Source: JAODBJ01 sp963782465 (GTDB lineage: Bacteria > Actinomycetota > Acidimicrobiia > IMCC26256 > PALSA-610). From it: a DNA stretch of 64,000 bases. This document shows positions 1-8,262 of the stretch, in pieces. A model generated the notes under the pieces. That model saw nothing but the letters and a program-made list of their open reading frames with translations, was not told where the DNA came from and made no database searches. The DNA is taken from NCBI GenBank assembly GCA_963782465.1, contig CAWAJR010000006.1, forward strand, positions 62,001 to 126,000, written 5' to 3'. Positions within the stretch are counted from its first letter, which is position 1. Each line of letters begins with the position of its first letter. A program made the translations under genes and the position numbers.

Positions 1-480
1 CTCGGCGAGCGCGGCGTGGCGCATCGAAAGCCCTTCGGGGATCCGCAACAGGCTCGACGCCGCGACCCGCGTGTAGCGCGCGAACGCCCCCTGCCATTCG
101 TGCTCACCGGTGCCGACTCGGTTGCGGTCGACGCAGAGGAAGGGCCGGTTCGCGAGGCAGTACTCGCACACGCCACACCGCTCCGCCGGGCCGTCGATCA
201 CCGCGTCGCCGATCGCCCATCCGGTCACGCCGTCGCCGAGCGCGGCGATACGGCCGCTGTACTCGTGACCTTCGATCGCGCCCTGCTTGCCGCCCCACTC
301 GAGCAGGAAATGCAGGTCGCTCCCGCAAATCCCACAGTGGCTGACCTCGATCAGCACTTCCCCCGGCCCCGGGACCGGCACGGGCACTTCCTCCACCGTC
401 ACCGCGCGCAACCCCTGGAACACGGCGGCCGGCATCTTGTCGGGAATGGCGGCTGCGGCCGCCGGATCGCGTTCGGACAT
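1..480 (-). CDS. Zinc-dependent alcohol dehydrogenase, N-terminal part (cut by window edge)
   Basis: The first 160 codons of a medium-chain dehydrogenase/reductase; the gene runs out of the window at position 1. The ATG is at 480 and the frame is open throughout. Visible motifs are the catalytic-zinc segment HCGICGSD (about residues 48-55), GHEYSG (about 72-77), and a structural-zinc group of four cysteines, CGVCEYC...C (about 104-118). This is the GroES-like half; the NAD(P)-binding half lies outside. Family members oxidise secondary alcohols or diols such as butanediol; the substrate here cannot be told. It is divergent from the amidohydrolase at 572, with a palindromic operator between them. 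Confidence 0.85.
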   Translation of the reverse strand, partial: MSERDPAAAAAIPDKMPAAVFQGLRAVTVEEVPVPVPGPGEVLIEVSHCGICGSDLHFLLEWGGKQGAIEGHEYSGRIAALGDGVTGWAIGDAVIDGPAERCGVCEYCLANRPFLCVDRNRVGTGEHEWQGAFARYTRVAASSLLRIPEGLSMRHAALAE

Positions 481-500
481 CTGCGGAGGTTGTCCGAAAC

Positions 501-517
501 CTGACACGCACGTCAAG
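501..517. promoter_or_regulatory. TGAC-N6-GTCA operator between divergent ADH and amidohydrolase
   Basis: CTGACACGCACGTCAAG reads as an imperfect palindrome with TGAC and GTCA half-sites 6 bp apart. A TAGGCT -10-like box at 535-540 would serve the plus-strand gene at 572, placing the operator over the -35 region. On the minus strand TTGACG at the operator edge resembles a -35. The same spacing recurs at 9899, 17579, 21389 and 35109. A TetR-type repressor is an inference; no such gene is in the window. Confidence 0.5.
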
Positions 518-571
518 GTTCGGGTCGAGCCCATTAGGCTCCTGTCGTTGCTCGGCCAGGGAGTGTGAACG

Positions 572-2224
572 ATGACGGACGTCGTCATCCGGGGTGGCAC
601 GGTCATCGACGGCACCGGTGCGCCGGGACGGCGGGCCGATGTCGGGATCACAGCCGGGCGGATCAGCGCCATCGACGACCGGCTCGACGCCCCGACCGTG
701 CTCGACGCGTCCGGGCACGTGGTGACGCCGGGCTTCATCGACATCCACACCCACTACGACGCGCAGGTCTTCTGGGACCCGGGCCTCACACCGTCGTCGT
801 ACCACGGGGTCACGACCGTGATCGCGGGCAACTGCGGCTTCTCGATCGCCCCGGTTCACCCCGAGCACCAGGACCTGCTGGTGCGCACGCTGCAGCACGT
901 CGAAGACATGCAACCCGACACGCTGTTCGCCGGGGTGCCATGGGACAGCTTCCAGACCTTTCCCGAGTACCTCGACGCGATCGAAGCACGTGGCACGGTG
1001 CTCAATTACGGGTGCTACATCGGCCACACCGCGCTGCGCCTCTGGGTGATGGGCGACGAGGGCTACGAGCGCGAGGCCACCGACGACGAGCTGCGCACCA
1101 TGCAGGGCGTGATCGCCGAGGCCCTGGCGGCGGGCGCCGCCGGTTTCGCGTCGAGTTCGTCGCCGACCCATAGCGGCGCGGCCGGCAAACCAGTCCCGTC
1201 ACGCATCGCCGACATGCGCGAGATGCGGGCCTTGCTCGCACCGATGCGCGACGCGCGCTGGGGCGTCACCGCGCTATTGCCGGGCGAGACGATCAAGCAC
1301 GACGACATGTTCGAGCTCCAGCGGGTCTCGGGCCGGCCGCTCACCTGGACCGCACTGCTCACGGTCAAGGGGTACCCGTGGCACGAGAAGATCATGGCGA
1401 AGAACATCGCCGAACGCGCCGACGGCGCCCAGGTCTGGCCGCAGGTGTCGTGCCGGCCGCTCGTGTTCCAGATGAACCTGCGCGAACCGTTCACGCTGAA
1501 CATGCGCCAGGCGTTCAAGGAGTTGATGGACCGCCCGGTCGAGGAGCGCATCGCCGCTTACCGCGACCCCGTATGGCGCGAGAAGGCGTGGCAGGAACTC
1601 GGCGGCGGCGGCTTCGGGATGAACTGGGAGTCGTTGAAAGTCGCCGAGTCGGCGACGCACCCCGAACTCGTCGACCGTTCGATCCCCGAGATCGCCGCGG
1701 AGCGAGGCTGCACGCCCCTCGACGCGATGCTCGACATCGCCCTCTCGGAGAACCTCGAGACCCGTTTCTGGTCGGTGCTCGCCAACAACGACCCCGACGG
1801 CATCGCGTGGCTCCTCCCCCAGGACACGGTGCTGCTCGGCCTGGCCGACTCCGGTGCGCACGTGAGCCAGCTCTGCGACGCCTGCTTCGCGACCGATCTG
1901 CTCGGGAACTGGGTTCGCGGTCGCGAAGTGATGCCACTCGAGCACGCGGTCCACAAGCTCACCGGTGAGCCGGCGGCCGTCTACGGCATGCGCGACCGGG
2001 GCACGCTGGAGGTCGGTCAGGCCGCCGACGTCTGCGTGTTCGACGCCGACACCGTCGCCCCCGGGCCGCTGCGCCGCGTACGCGACTTCCCCGCCGACGG
2101 CGAACGGCTCACCGCCGATGCGCCCGTCGGCGTCCGGCACGTGCTGGTGAACGGCACCCCGATCCGGGTCGACGGCGAACCGGTCGCCGACGGCAAGCGC
2201 CCCGGAGCATTGCTCCGGGGCTGA
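572..2224 (+). CDS. N-acyl-D-amino-acid deacylase-type amidohydrolase
   Basis: A 550-residue amidohydrolase of the D-aminoacylase/dihydroorotase superfamily. It opens with the typical small beta-domain (VIRGGTVIDGTG), has the metal-binding HxH in DIHTHYDAQ (H59 and H61), and the late metal-site segment GLADSGAH near residue 430, followed by a closing beta-domain (GTLEVGQAADVCVFD). The family hydrolyses N-acylated D-amino acids or related amides in the cytosol. The ATG is preceded by GGGAG at good spacing. It stands alone on the plus strand under the operator at 501-517. The substrate is not predictable; many actinobacterial homologues sit, as here, among CoA-dependent catabolic genes. Confidence 0.88.
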   Translation: MTDVVIRGGTVIDGTGAPGRRADVGITAGRISAIDDRLDAPTVLDASGHVVTPGFIDIHTHYDAQVFWDPGLTPSSYHGVTTVIAGNCGFSIAPVHPEHQDLLVRTLQHVEDMQPDTLFAGVPWDSFQTFPEYLDAIEARGTVLNYGCYIGHTALRLWVMGDEGYEREATDDELRTMQGVIAEALAAGAAGFASSSSPTHSGAAGKPVPSRIADMREMRALLAPMRDARWGVTALLPGETIKHDDMFELQRVSGRPLTWTALLTVKGYPWHEKIMAKNIAERADGAQVWPQVSCRPLVFQMNLREPFTLNMRQAFKELMDRPVEERIAAYRDPVWREKAWQELGGGGFGMNWESLKVAESATHPELVDRSIPEIAAERGCTPLDAMLDIALSENLETRFWSVLANNDPDGIAWLLPQDTVLLGLADSGAHVSQLCDACFATDLLGNWVRGREVMPLEHAVHKLTGEPAAVYGMRDRGTLEVGQAADVCVFDADTVAPGPLRRVRDFPADGERLTADAPVGVRHVLVNGTPIRVDGEPVADGKRPGALLRG

Positions 2225-2274
2225 CTCGCATTTCGGCGCTCGGGTGTCGAGGGCTTAGCCCAGGGCGTAAGCCC
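2199..2274 (+). terminator. Two strong hairpins between convergent genes
   Basis: Hairpin 1 has perfect 11-bp arms (GCCCCGGAGCA and its complement, 2199-2209 and 2211-2221) around a single T and overlaps the last codons of the amidohydrolase. Hairpin 2 has 7-bp arms GGGCTTA/TAAGCCC at 2251-2257 and 2268-2274. Neither has a U-tract. Their position between convergent genes suits a bidirectional terminator. Confidence 0.45.
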
Positions 2275-2294
2275 AATCGTCGTAGGGGTGCGCG

Positions 2295-3482
2295 TCACGC
2301 CGAGCGCGCCGCGGGGCCGGGATCGCTCGGCGACGGCGGATCGGTGCTCAAGGTTTGCGGCACATCCACTCGAGACGGCACCTTGTTCGGGGTGTAGTAC
2401 TGCTTCCCGTCGATCTGATCGATGCGCGCGTACCCGTTGTGGTTGGCCCAGCTCCGGACGTTGTTCAACGTCCCGAAGACACCACGCGGTGACGTCGTCT
2501 TCGCCGCGGTGAACGTGAACCCGCTGCTCGGCGAGTTCGAGACCCACGAGTTGTCGAACAGGAAGTCGTCGAAGGGGCCGCCGGGCGACCCACCGTTCCC
2601 GGGCGCGTCCTCGATCATCACGCGACCCTTGATCCAAGAGTCGCGCACGGTGAGACCGGTCGTGCCGCCGACCGCGCCGCCGATCGCATCGGGGTGGACG
2701 ACGTCTTGGGGGTCGACGCCCATGTCGCTCAGGTTCCAGATCGACACGCCTTCGAGCATCGTGTGGTCGCTCATGGAGACGAGAAAGGCTGTCGCGGTGT
2801 CGTGGACGTCGGAGCCATAGAAGCTCACCCGGTGGCTCGTCGCCGTGTTCGTGTACACGGTTCGCGGAGCTCGGTACAGCCCCTGCTCCGGGTATTTCGG
2901 GTTCGGCGCCTGCTTGACCCAGACGTCAGCGGGGAACGTGTGGTCCGTGTACCAGAACGTGATGTCGGAGCCGTAGGCGAACACCGAACCGTTGACGAAC
3001 TTGAAACCGACGAACATGACGTGCGACGTCGACTTGTCGAGGGTCAAGGGCGCCTTCGAAAGATCGACCACGACCCCGTACGGCGATTGCGCTTCGAGCA
3101 CGAGCCATCCGTGCTCCGGGCCGGCGGTGGCGGCGTGGGGCGCGCTCACGGTGCCCGCGGTGTAGGTCCCGTTCGGGACCGTGATCACCTGGTCTCCCGC
3201 CAACTTGATGTACGGGCTCAGGTTCCGGCCGAGGTCGACGAGGCGGCCACCGTCGGGAACCGCCGGCGCGGTCGTCGTCGTCGTTTCGACCGGCGCGGAC
3301 GTCGCCGTTTCGACCGGCGCGGTCGTCGAGGAGGTCGACGTCGGCGTGGTTTGGTTCCCCGTGTTCGTCACACCGACGGGCGTCGTGCAGCCGACGAGCG
3401 CGAGCCCACCGATCGCCACCACCGCGGTCAGCCACCGGCGACGCGACAACCCCTGACATTGAATTCGTGAAGTCCGTCCCAT
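2295..3482 (-). CDS. Secreted lipoprotein, predicted right-handed beta-helix protein
   Basis: A 395-residue exported protein. The N-terminus carries a twin-arginine-like signal (SRRRW) followed by a hydrophobic stretch and a lipobox LVGC at about residues 29-32, so Tat-dependent export and lipid anchoring are likely. A Ser/Thr/Val-rich linker (residues 40-75) leads to a domain with short beta-rich segments (for example VMFVGFKFVNG, DITFWYTDHTF, VHPDAIGG) typical of pectate-lyase-like parallel beta-helices. No catalytic signature is clear, so polysaccharide binding or cleavage is only a guess. It converges on the amidohydrolase; upstream is the MarR promoter region. Confidence 0.7.
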   Translation of the reverse strand: MGRTSRIQCQGLSRRRWLTAVVAIGGLALVGCTTPVGVTNTGNQTTPTSTSSTTAPVETATSAPVETTTTTAPAVPDGGRLVDLGRNLSPYIKLAGDQVITVPNGTYTAGTVSAPHAATAGPEHGWLVLEAQSPYGVVVDLSKAPLTLDKSTSHVMFVGFKFVNGSVFAYGSDITFWYTDHTFPADVWVKQAPNPKYPEQGLYRAPRTVYTNTATSHRVSFYGSDVHDTATAFLVSMSDHTMLEGVSIWNLSDMGVDPQDVVHPDAIGGAVGGTTGLTVRDSWIKGRVMIEDAPGNGGSPGGPFDDFLFDNSWVSNSPSSGFTFTAAKTTSPRGVFGTLNNVRSWANHNGYARIDQIDGKQYYTPNKVPSRVDVPQTLSTDPPSPSDPGPAARSA

Positions 3483-3665
3483 GCATGAGCTATCGGCGCG
3501 CCACGCTTCACTGGACAGTCAGTCCTCTCTCTGCGCTTCCGCATCTGTGAAACACGTCACGCGACCCCGGAACGCGCTCAAGTCCCGCCACCCGGCGCGC
3601 GTGCCCCGATCGCGCCGGTTTTTGGCGCTTGGGCGCCCTCCCCGGTATAGATGCGTTCCTCCAAC

Positions 3666-3683
3666 AGTTGCTACGCTGCAACT
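3666..3683 (+). promoter_or_regulatory. MarR autoregulatory palindrome enclosing a leaderless -10 box
   Basis: AGTTGC-TACGCT-GCAACT: perfect 6-bp inverted arms (3666-3671 and 3678-3683) whose 6-bp centre, TACGCT (3672-3677), is a TAnnnT -10 box. The right arm touches the ATG at 3684, so transcription would start at or next to the start codon. A MarR dimer on the arms would occlude the -10 directly, giving tight autorepression of marR and the coupled channel gene. Confidence 0.6.
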
Positions 3684-4184
3684 ATGGTGAGACAACCAGC
3701 CGGGCCGAAGCGAGCCGCCGCGAACGCGACCGAAGACGCAGTTTCCCTGGTCATGGCCGCTTCTCGGGCCCTGGTCGGGGTGGCCGCCCGTTCCCTGTCG
3801 GCGGTCGAAGCGGATGTGACCCTCCCCCAGTACCGCGCCCTCGTGCTCCTGAGCACGAACGGCGATCAGAACGTCGGCAAACTCGCCGACGCGCTCGGGA
3901 TCCACGCCTCCTCGGTCACCCGGCTTTGCGATCGCCTCCTCGCGAAGGACCTGATCGGGCGGTCCAACCCGGAACGCAGCCGGCGAGAGGTCACCGTCAC
4001 GCTGAGCCCCGCCGGCCATGCCCTGGTTCGAGCGGTGACGATGCGTCGCCGCCGCGAGATCCGCCGGATCGTACGCCGGCTCGAACCGCGGATGCAGAAG
4101 ATGCTGGTCGAGTCCTTCGACGCCTTCGCGGTCGCGGCCGGCGAAGTCCCCGACGACGCGTGGAAGCTGGGCTGGACGGCATGA
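3684..4184 (+). CDS. MarR-family transcriptional regulator
   Basis: A 166-residue winged-helix repressor. The recognisable MarR core runs from LPQYRALVLLST through GKLADALGIHASSVTRLCDRL (helix-turn-helix) to the wing NPERSRREVTVTLSPAG, flanked by dimerisation helices. An upstream in-frame ATG at 3651 exists, but it lies before the -10 box, so the leaderless ATG at 3684 is preferred. The stop codon overlaps the ATG of the ClC gene (ATGA), so the pair is translationally coupled. MarR proteins usually sense small phenolic or acidic ligands or oxidants; the ligand is unknown. Confidence 0.85.
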   Translation: MVRQPAGPKRAAANATEDAVSLVMAASRALVGVAARSLSAVEADVTLPQYRALVLLSTNGDQNVGKLADALGIHASSVTRLCDRLLAKDLIGRSNPERSRREVTVTLSPAGHALVRAVTMRRRREIRRIVRRLEPRMQKMLVESFDAFAVAAGEVPDDAWKLGWTA

Positions 4185-5578
4185 ACCGGCCAACCCTCTC
4201 GCGACCCACCTTCGGGGCGCGGGCAGTCGAACTGCGTGAACTCGCCAAACGATCGAAGGAGGTGCTGCTCCTCGCAGCTGTTGTCGGCGCGCTCACCGGC
4301 CTCGGGGTCGCCGGCTTCGACGAAGCAGTGACCCGCGGCCTCGACGCGCTCGACCGCGCACCGCTGTGGTTGGTCGCCGTGTCGCCGTTCGTCGGGCTCA
4401 GCGTCGCCGCGCTCGCATTACGTTGGCTGGGCCGCGACTCGTCGCCGTCGACGGCCGACGAGTACCTCCACTCCTTCCACGACCCCTCGCACCGTTTGCG
4501 GCTCCAGCCGTTGATCGCGCGGATGATCGCCGGTATCGCGACCTTGGCGAGCGGCGCCCCGATGGGCCTGGAAGGCCCGTCGCTCTATCTCGGCGCCAGC
4601 CTCGGCGACATGCTCCAGCGACGCTTTCCGCGGCTGTTCTCCGCGCAGAACCGCCGGGCGCTGCTCGTGGCCGGTGCGGGCGCAGGGGTTGCCGCGATCT
4701 TCAAGGCGCCGGCAACGGGTGCGGTGTTCGCGCTCGAAGTCCCGTACCACGAAGACTTCGCCCGTCGCATGCTCGCGCCCACCCTGGTCGCGTCGGCCAC
4801 CAGCTACCTCGCGTTCGTGGCCGTCCACGGCACGACGCCGCTCCTCGCAGTAAAGGGCTCACCCCCGTTCTCGTTCAAAGACCTCGCGGCGTCGCTGGTG
4901 CTCGGGCTGCTGGCCGGGATCGGGGCGCGATCGTTCGCGTGGATGCTCAGGCGGGCCAAGCGCATCTCGACCGTCTGGTCGCCGATGGTGCGCGTCCCGA
5001 TCGTCGGCGCGGTCCTGGCCGTGATCTTCGTGCTCGCGCGGGTGGCCGGCGGCCAGAACCTCACCACCGGCCCCGGGTACGACACCATCCGTTGGGCCCT
5101 CGACCCGACGCACAGCCTTTGGCTCGTCGCGCTGATCCTCGTACTGCGCGCGACGGCGACGTCGGCGACGGTCGCCGGGGGCGGCGTCGGAGGGTTGTTC
5201 ATCCCCCTCGTCGTCGCGGGCGCGCTCACCGGCCGGGTCGTCGGTGGCAGCGTCCATGCCCTCGACACGTCGTTGTTCACCGTGGTCGGTGTCGCTGCGT
5301 TCCTGGGCGCCGGCTACCGCGTGCCGCTCGCCGCGATCACGTTCGTCGCCGAGGCCACCGGTCGCCCCGGTTTCGTCGTGCCGGGCCTCCTCGCCGCCGT
5401 CGTGGCCGGGCTCGTCATGGGACGGTCGTCGGTCACCGCGTACCAGCAGGAGCAACCACTCGTCGCGACCGGGCCGCCTCCTCGACCCAACGGTGCCCAT
5501 GCCCATACCGAGGCCACGCCCGGCCATCTCCCCCAGCCGTCGGCGACGCCCGCGGCAGGACCTGATGGCGCCCGCTGA
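4181..5578 (+). CDS. ClC-type chloride channel/transporter
   Basis: A 465-residue polytopic membrane protein of the ClC family. It contains the gating-glutamate motif GLEGP (residues 129-133), the segment KAPATGAVFALE, and GGLFIP near the second half, matching the GxEGP and GxFxP ion-path signatures. About ten hydrophobic helices are visible between residues 27 and 430; the C-terminal 30 residues are a soluble proline-rich tail without CBS domains. The gating Glu suggests H+/Cl- exchange rather than a pure channel. Its ATG overlaps the marR stop, so the MarR protein likely controls anion flux genes, perhaps in acid or solvent stress (inference). Confidence 0.88.
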   Translation: MNRPTLSRPTFGARAVELRELAKRSKEVLLLAAVVGALTGLGVAGFDEAVTRGLDALDRAPLWLVAVSPFVGLSVAALALRWLGRDSSPSTADEYLHSFHDPSHRLRLQPLIARMIAGIATLASGAPMGLEGPSLYLGASLGDMLQRRFPRLFSAQNRRALLVAGAGAGVAAIFKAPATGAVFALEVPYHEDFARRMLAPTLVASATSYLAFVAVHGTTPLLAVKGSPPFSFKDLAASLVLGLLAGIGARSFAWMLRRAKRISTVWSPMVRVPIVGAVLAVIFVLARVAGGQNLTTGPGYDTIRWALDPTHSLWLVALILVLRATATSATVAGGGVGGLFIPLVVAGALTGRVVGGSVHALDTSLFTVVGVAAFLGAGYRVPLAAITFVAEATGRPGFVVPGLLAAVVAGLVMGRSSVTAYQQEQPLVATGPPPRPNGAHAHTEATPGHLPQPSATPAAGPDGAR

Positions 5579-5879
5579 CGATCCGGCGGCGCGCCGAACC
5601 GCGCACCGGCCGGGCGACGACAACTTTCAGAAGGCGTTGCTCCGCGCCGGGACCGCGCTCGCGTCACGCCTCGATGAACTGGCCGAGTGCCAACGCTCCC
5701 TCTCCGACCTCGTGATGGCGCGCACGGTCCGTCCGTGGACGACCTTCGAGCACGACGCGTACCTCCGCCTGCGACGGTCGCAAACCGCGCTGCGCCAGCG
5801 CGCCCGCCGGGCGCAACGTACGTTCGACTTCGCCCGCCGGGGACTGCGCGACCGCGACTTCGACCAACTCGACAAGTAG
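5565..5879 (+). CDS. Small hypothetical protein, basic and helical
   Basis: 104 residues, starting inside the last codons of the ClC gene (ATG at 5565, 14-nt overlap, different frame). The sequence is rich in Arg, Leu and Ala, with predicted helices (LLRAGTALASRLDELAECQ, LRRSQTALRQRARRAQRTF). No domain is recognised. Overlap with the upstream gene supports it as the third gene of the marR-clc transcript, but it could be chance coding in GC-rich DNA. Confidence 0.5.
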   Translation: MAPADDPAARRTAHRPGDDNFQKALLRAGTALASRLDELAECQRSLSDLVMARTVRPWTTFEHDAYLRLRRSQTALRQRARRAQRTFDFARRGLRDRDFDQLDK

Positions 5880-5904
5880 CGGAACGCCCCCGCCGGGCGC
5901 CGCC

Positions 5905-6933
5905 TCAACCCCACGGGTCGGCGCGGTGCGCGTCGACCGCGGGCGACGCGGCACGCGGCGCTGCCGGATGGTGCGCGAGCACAACCGGCAGGCCTTCCTT
6001 CGCACCGGCTTCCTCCGGGGTGACGACCGCGGCGACGGGCGCACCGGCGGCCAGGAGCGCGCCGACCGCCTCGTCACGATCACGCGCCGCGACGGCGCCG
6101 GCGACCGCCTCGTTCAACACGTCGACGCGGTCGAGGCGACGGTCGTAGGTGAGGTCGCGCAAGGTCGTGAGGTGCAACCCGTCGCACACTGCGGCCCACA
6201 AGTGGTCTTCGGCGATCACGGCCAGCGAGAGCCACTTGCCGTCGCGGCAGCGGAACACGCCGTAGCCCGCCGTCCCGCGTGCCGCTTCCGCGCGACCGGC
6301 GAGCAGCGTCGCGCTGCGTCGCCCGCGCCACGACGCGACGACATCGGTCATCGAAACGTCGATGTACTCCCCCTCGCCGTGCTGCAACCGGCGCGCCCAT
6401 GCCGCGCAGATGACGAGCGCGAGCATCGTCGCGCCGGCGAGGTCGGCGACCGGGAGGATCGGCACCCGAGGTGCGTCGTCGGCGTCGCGTCCCGTGATCG
6501 CGCCCGCGCTCGCCTGGTAGTTGAGATCGTGCCCCGGCACGTCGCGGCGCGGCCCGGTCTGGCCGTACCCGCTCAACGACCCGTAGATGATCGTGGGATT
6601 GACGAGCCGCACGTCGTCGTACCCGAGCCCGAGCCGGGCGGCAACGCCGGGACGCCAGCCTTCGGTGAACACGTCGGCATCGCGCGCGAGCTCGAGCGCC
6701 CGGGCGCGACCGGCCGCCGATTTCAGGTCGAGCACGACGCTGCGCTTCCCCGCACCGACATCGTCGAAGATCTCGGGGAACGCCCGCATCGGGTCGCCGC
6801 CCGGCCGTTCGATCTTCAGCACCGTCGCGCCCAGATCGGCGAGCAGTTGCGTCGCGTGCGGCACCGGCCGCCACATCCCGGCGTCGAGCACTCGCATCCC
6901 GTCGAGCAAACCCGGCGAGGAGATCGTCCTCAT
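5905..6933 (-). CDS. CaiB/BaiF-family CoA-transferase (class III)
   Basis: 342 residues. It has the family start (GLLDGMRVLDAG), the CoA-binding stretch around GATVLKIERPGGDP, and the catalytic aspartate in GHDLNYQA (D136), which forms the aspartyl-CoA intermediate. Class III enzymes move CoA between a carboxylic acid and an acyl-CoA. It is slightly shorter at the C-terminus than typical members (about 380-400) but ends without signs of a shift. It lies 91 nt downstream of a second CaiB/BaiF gene, in the order synthetase, transferase, transferase, suggesting steps of one acid-activation pathway; the two may form a heteromer. Confidence 0.88.
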   Translation of the reverse strand: MRTISSPGLLDGMRVLDAGMWRPVPHATQLLADLGATVLKIERPGGDPMRAFPEIFDDVGAGKRSVVLDLKSAAGRARALELARDADVFTEGWRPGVAARLGLGYDDVRLVNPTIIYGSLSGYGQTGPRRDVPGHDLNYQASAGAITGRDADDAPRVPILPVADLAGATMLALVICAAWARRLQHGEGEYIDVSMTDVVASWRGRRSATLLAGRAEAARGTAGYGVFRCRDGKWLSLAVIAEDHLWAAVCDGLHLTTLRDLTYDRRLDRVDVLNEAVAGAVAARDRDEAVGALLAAGAPVAAVVTPEEAGAKEGLPVVLAHHPAAPRAASPAVDAHRADPWG

Positions 6934-7024
6934 GCGGCTGCGACCTCCGCTGCTCCATCACGTCCATCACGCACCGCGGCAAGAGCGTTCACCCGCCGCC
7001 CGCAGCACAGGATCTGCGCCTGGC

Positions 7025-8262
7025 TCATCCGATCACGCCACGATCGTGCAGGGCGGCCAGCTCGGCCGGCTCGAGCCCGAGTTCCGCGAGGACGGCATCG
7101 GTGCTGGTGCCGGGAAGTTCCGCCGGGGCCAGGTTCTCGACCCGCCCGTCGAACGCGATCGGTAGCTGCGGCCCAGGAACCCGCTGTCGCGATCACCGGC
7201 GTCGGGGTGGAAGAGCGGCTGCAGGAGCCCCCGCGACAGCAGGTGGGGATCACTGCGCGCTTCGACCGGGTCACGCACCAACGCGGCCGCGACCCCCAAC
7301 GACAGGAAGACGCGTTCGACCTCGGCGGCCGGCAACGTTGCCGCCCACGCCGCCACCGCATGGTCGACGGCCGCCGCGTCACGAGCCCGCTCGCGCACGC
7401 CGGGTGAGGCTTCGAAGAGGTCTTCTCGTCCCATCTCGCGACACAGTCCCCGCCACTGCTCGTCGCTCGACAGGGTGACCGCGACCCAACCGTCGGTGCC
7501 GGCGTACACGTTGATCGGCGCGCCACGAGGGTCGGCGTTGCCGTTGCGCACGGGCATGCCGATCGCCGCGTAATGGTCGACCGGTTCGTCCCACACGAGC
7601 GCGGTGAGCACGTCGAGCATCGACAGGTCGACGTGCTGGCCCCGGCCGGTCAGATCCCGCTGGCGCAACGCGGCGACGATGCCGAGTGCACCGAAACTGG
7701 CGGCGACGTGATCGCCGATGGCGATCCCCGTGCGTACCGGTGGCCCGTCGGGGAACCCGGTCTTCGCCATCACGCCCGACGCGGCTTGCACGGCCATGTC
7801 CATCGCCGGCCGGGTCGCGTGGGGACCGGTCTGCCCGTACCCGCTGATCGAGCAATAGACGACGCGCGGGTTCCGGGCCGAACATTCGCCGTACCCGAGC
7901 CCGAAGTGGTCGTGCATCGCGCCCGGGCGGGCGTTCTCGACGAACACGTCGGCCTGCGCCGCGAGCCGGCGCACGAGGTCGAGGCCTTCGTCGGTGCCGA
8001 GCGCGATCGACACGCTGCGCTTCCCGCGCCCGCGTTTCAGGTACGGCACCGACATCGCGCCGGCGACGGCTTCGGTGGTCGCACCACCGTCGGGGTGCGC
8101 GAACGGTGGGAGACGCCGGCTCGACGAAGGCTTCACGTCTTCGACCGCGACGACATCGGCGCCGAGCGACGCGAGGAAGAACGTACAGAGCGGACCGGCG
8201 ACGAAACGGGTCAGGTCGAGCACCCGCACGCCACTGAGCGGCAAGGTCGTTTGGTCAGGCAC
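7025..8262 (-). CDS. CaiB/BaiF-family CoA-transferase with a C-terminal frameshift
   Basis: About 412 residues if one base is restored. GTG start at 8262 overlaps the end of the acyl-CoA synthetase (8 bp). It carries the N-terminal Rossmann segment (GVRVLDLTRFVAGP), RGKRSV, and the catalytic Asp in RPAMDMAVQA (about D155). Near 7170-7174 the frame breaks: reading GGGCCGC as GGGCCCGC restores a typical C-terminus (...PQLPIAFDGRVENLAPAELPG...) ending at TGA 7025-7027. Without the fix the frame continues into an Arg/Ser/Pro-rich nonsense tail to 7033. Sequence error is more likely than a real mutation. Confidence 0.82.

Noticed and set aside
104..1171. Long minus-strand open frame opposite the amidohydrolase
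   Set aside because: Arg/Gly/His-rich composition without motifs; it is the antisense shadow of a clear gene on the plus strand.
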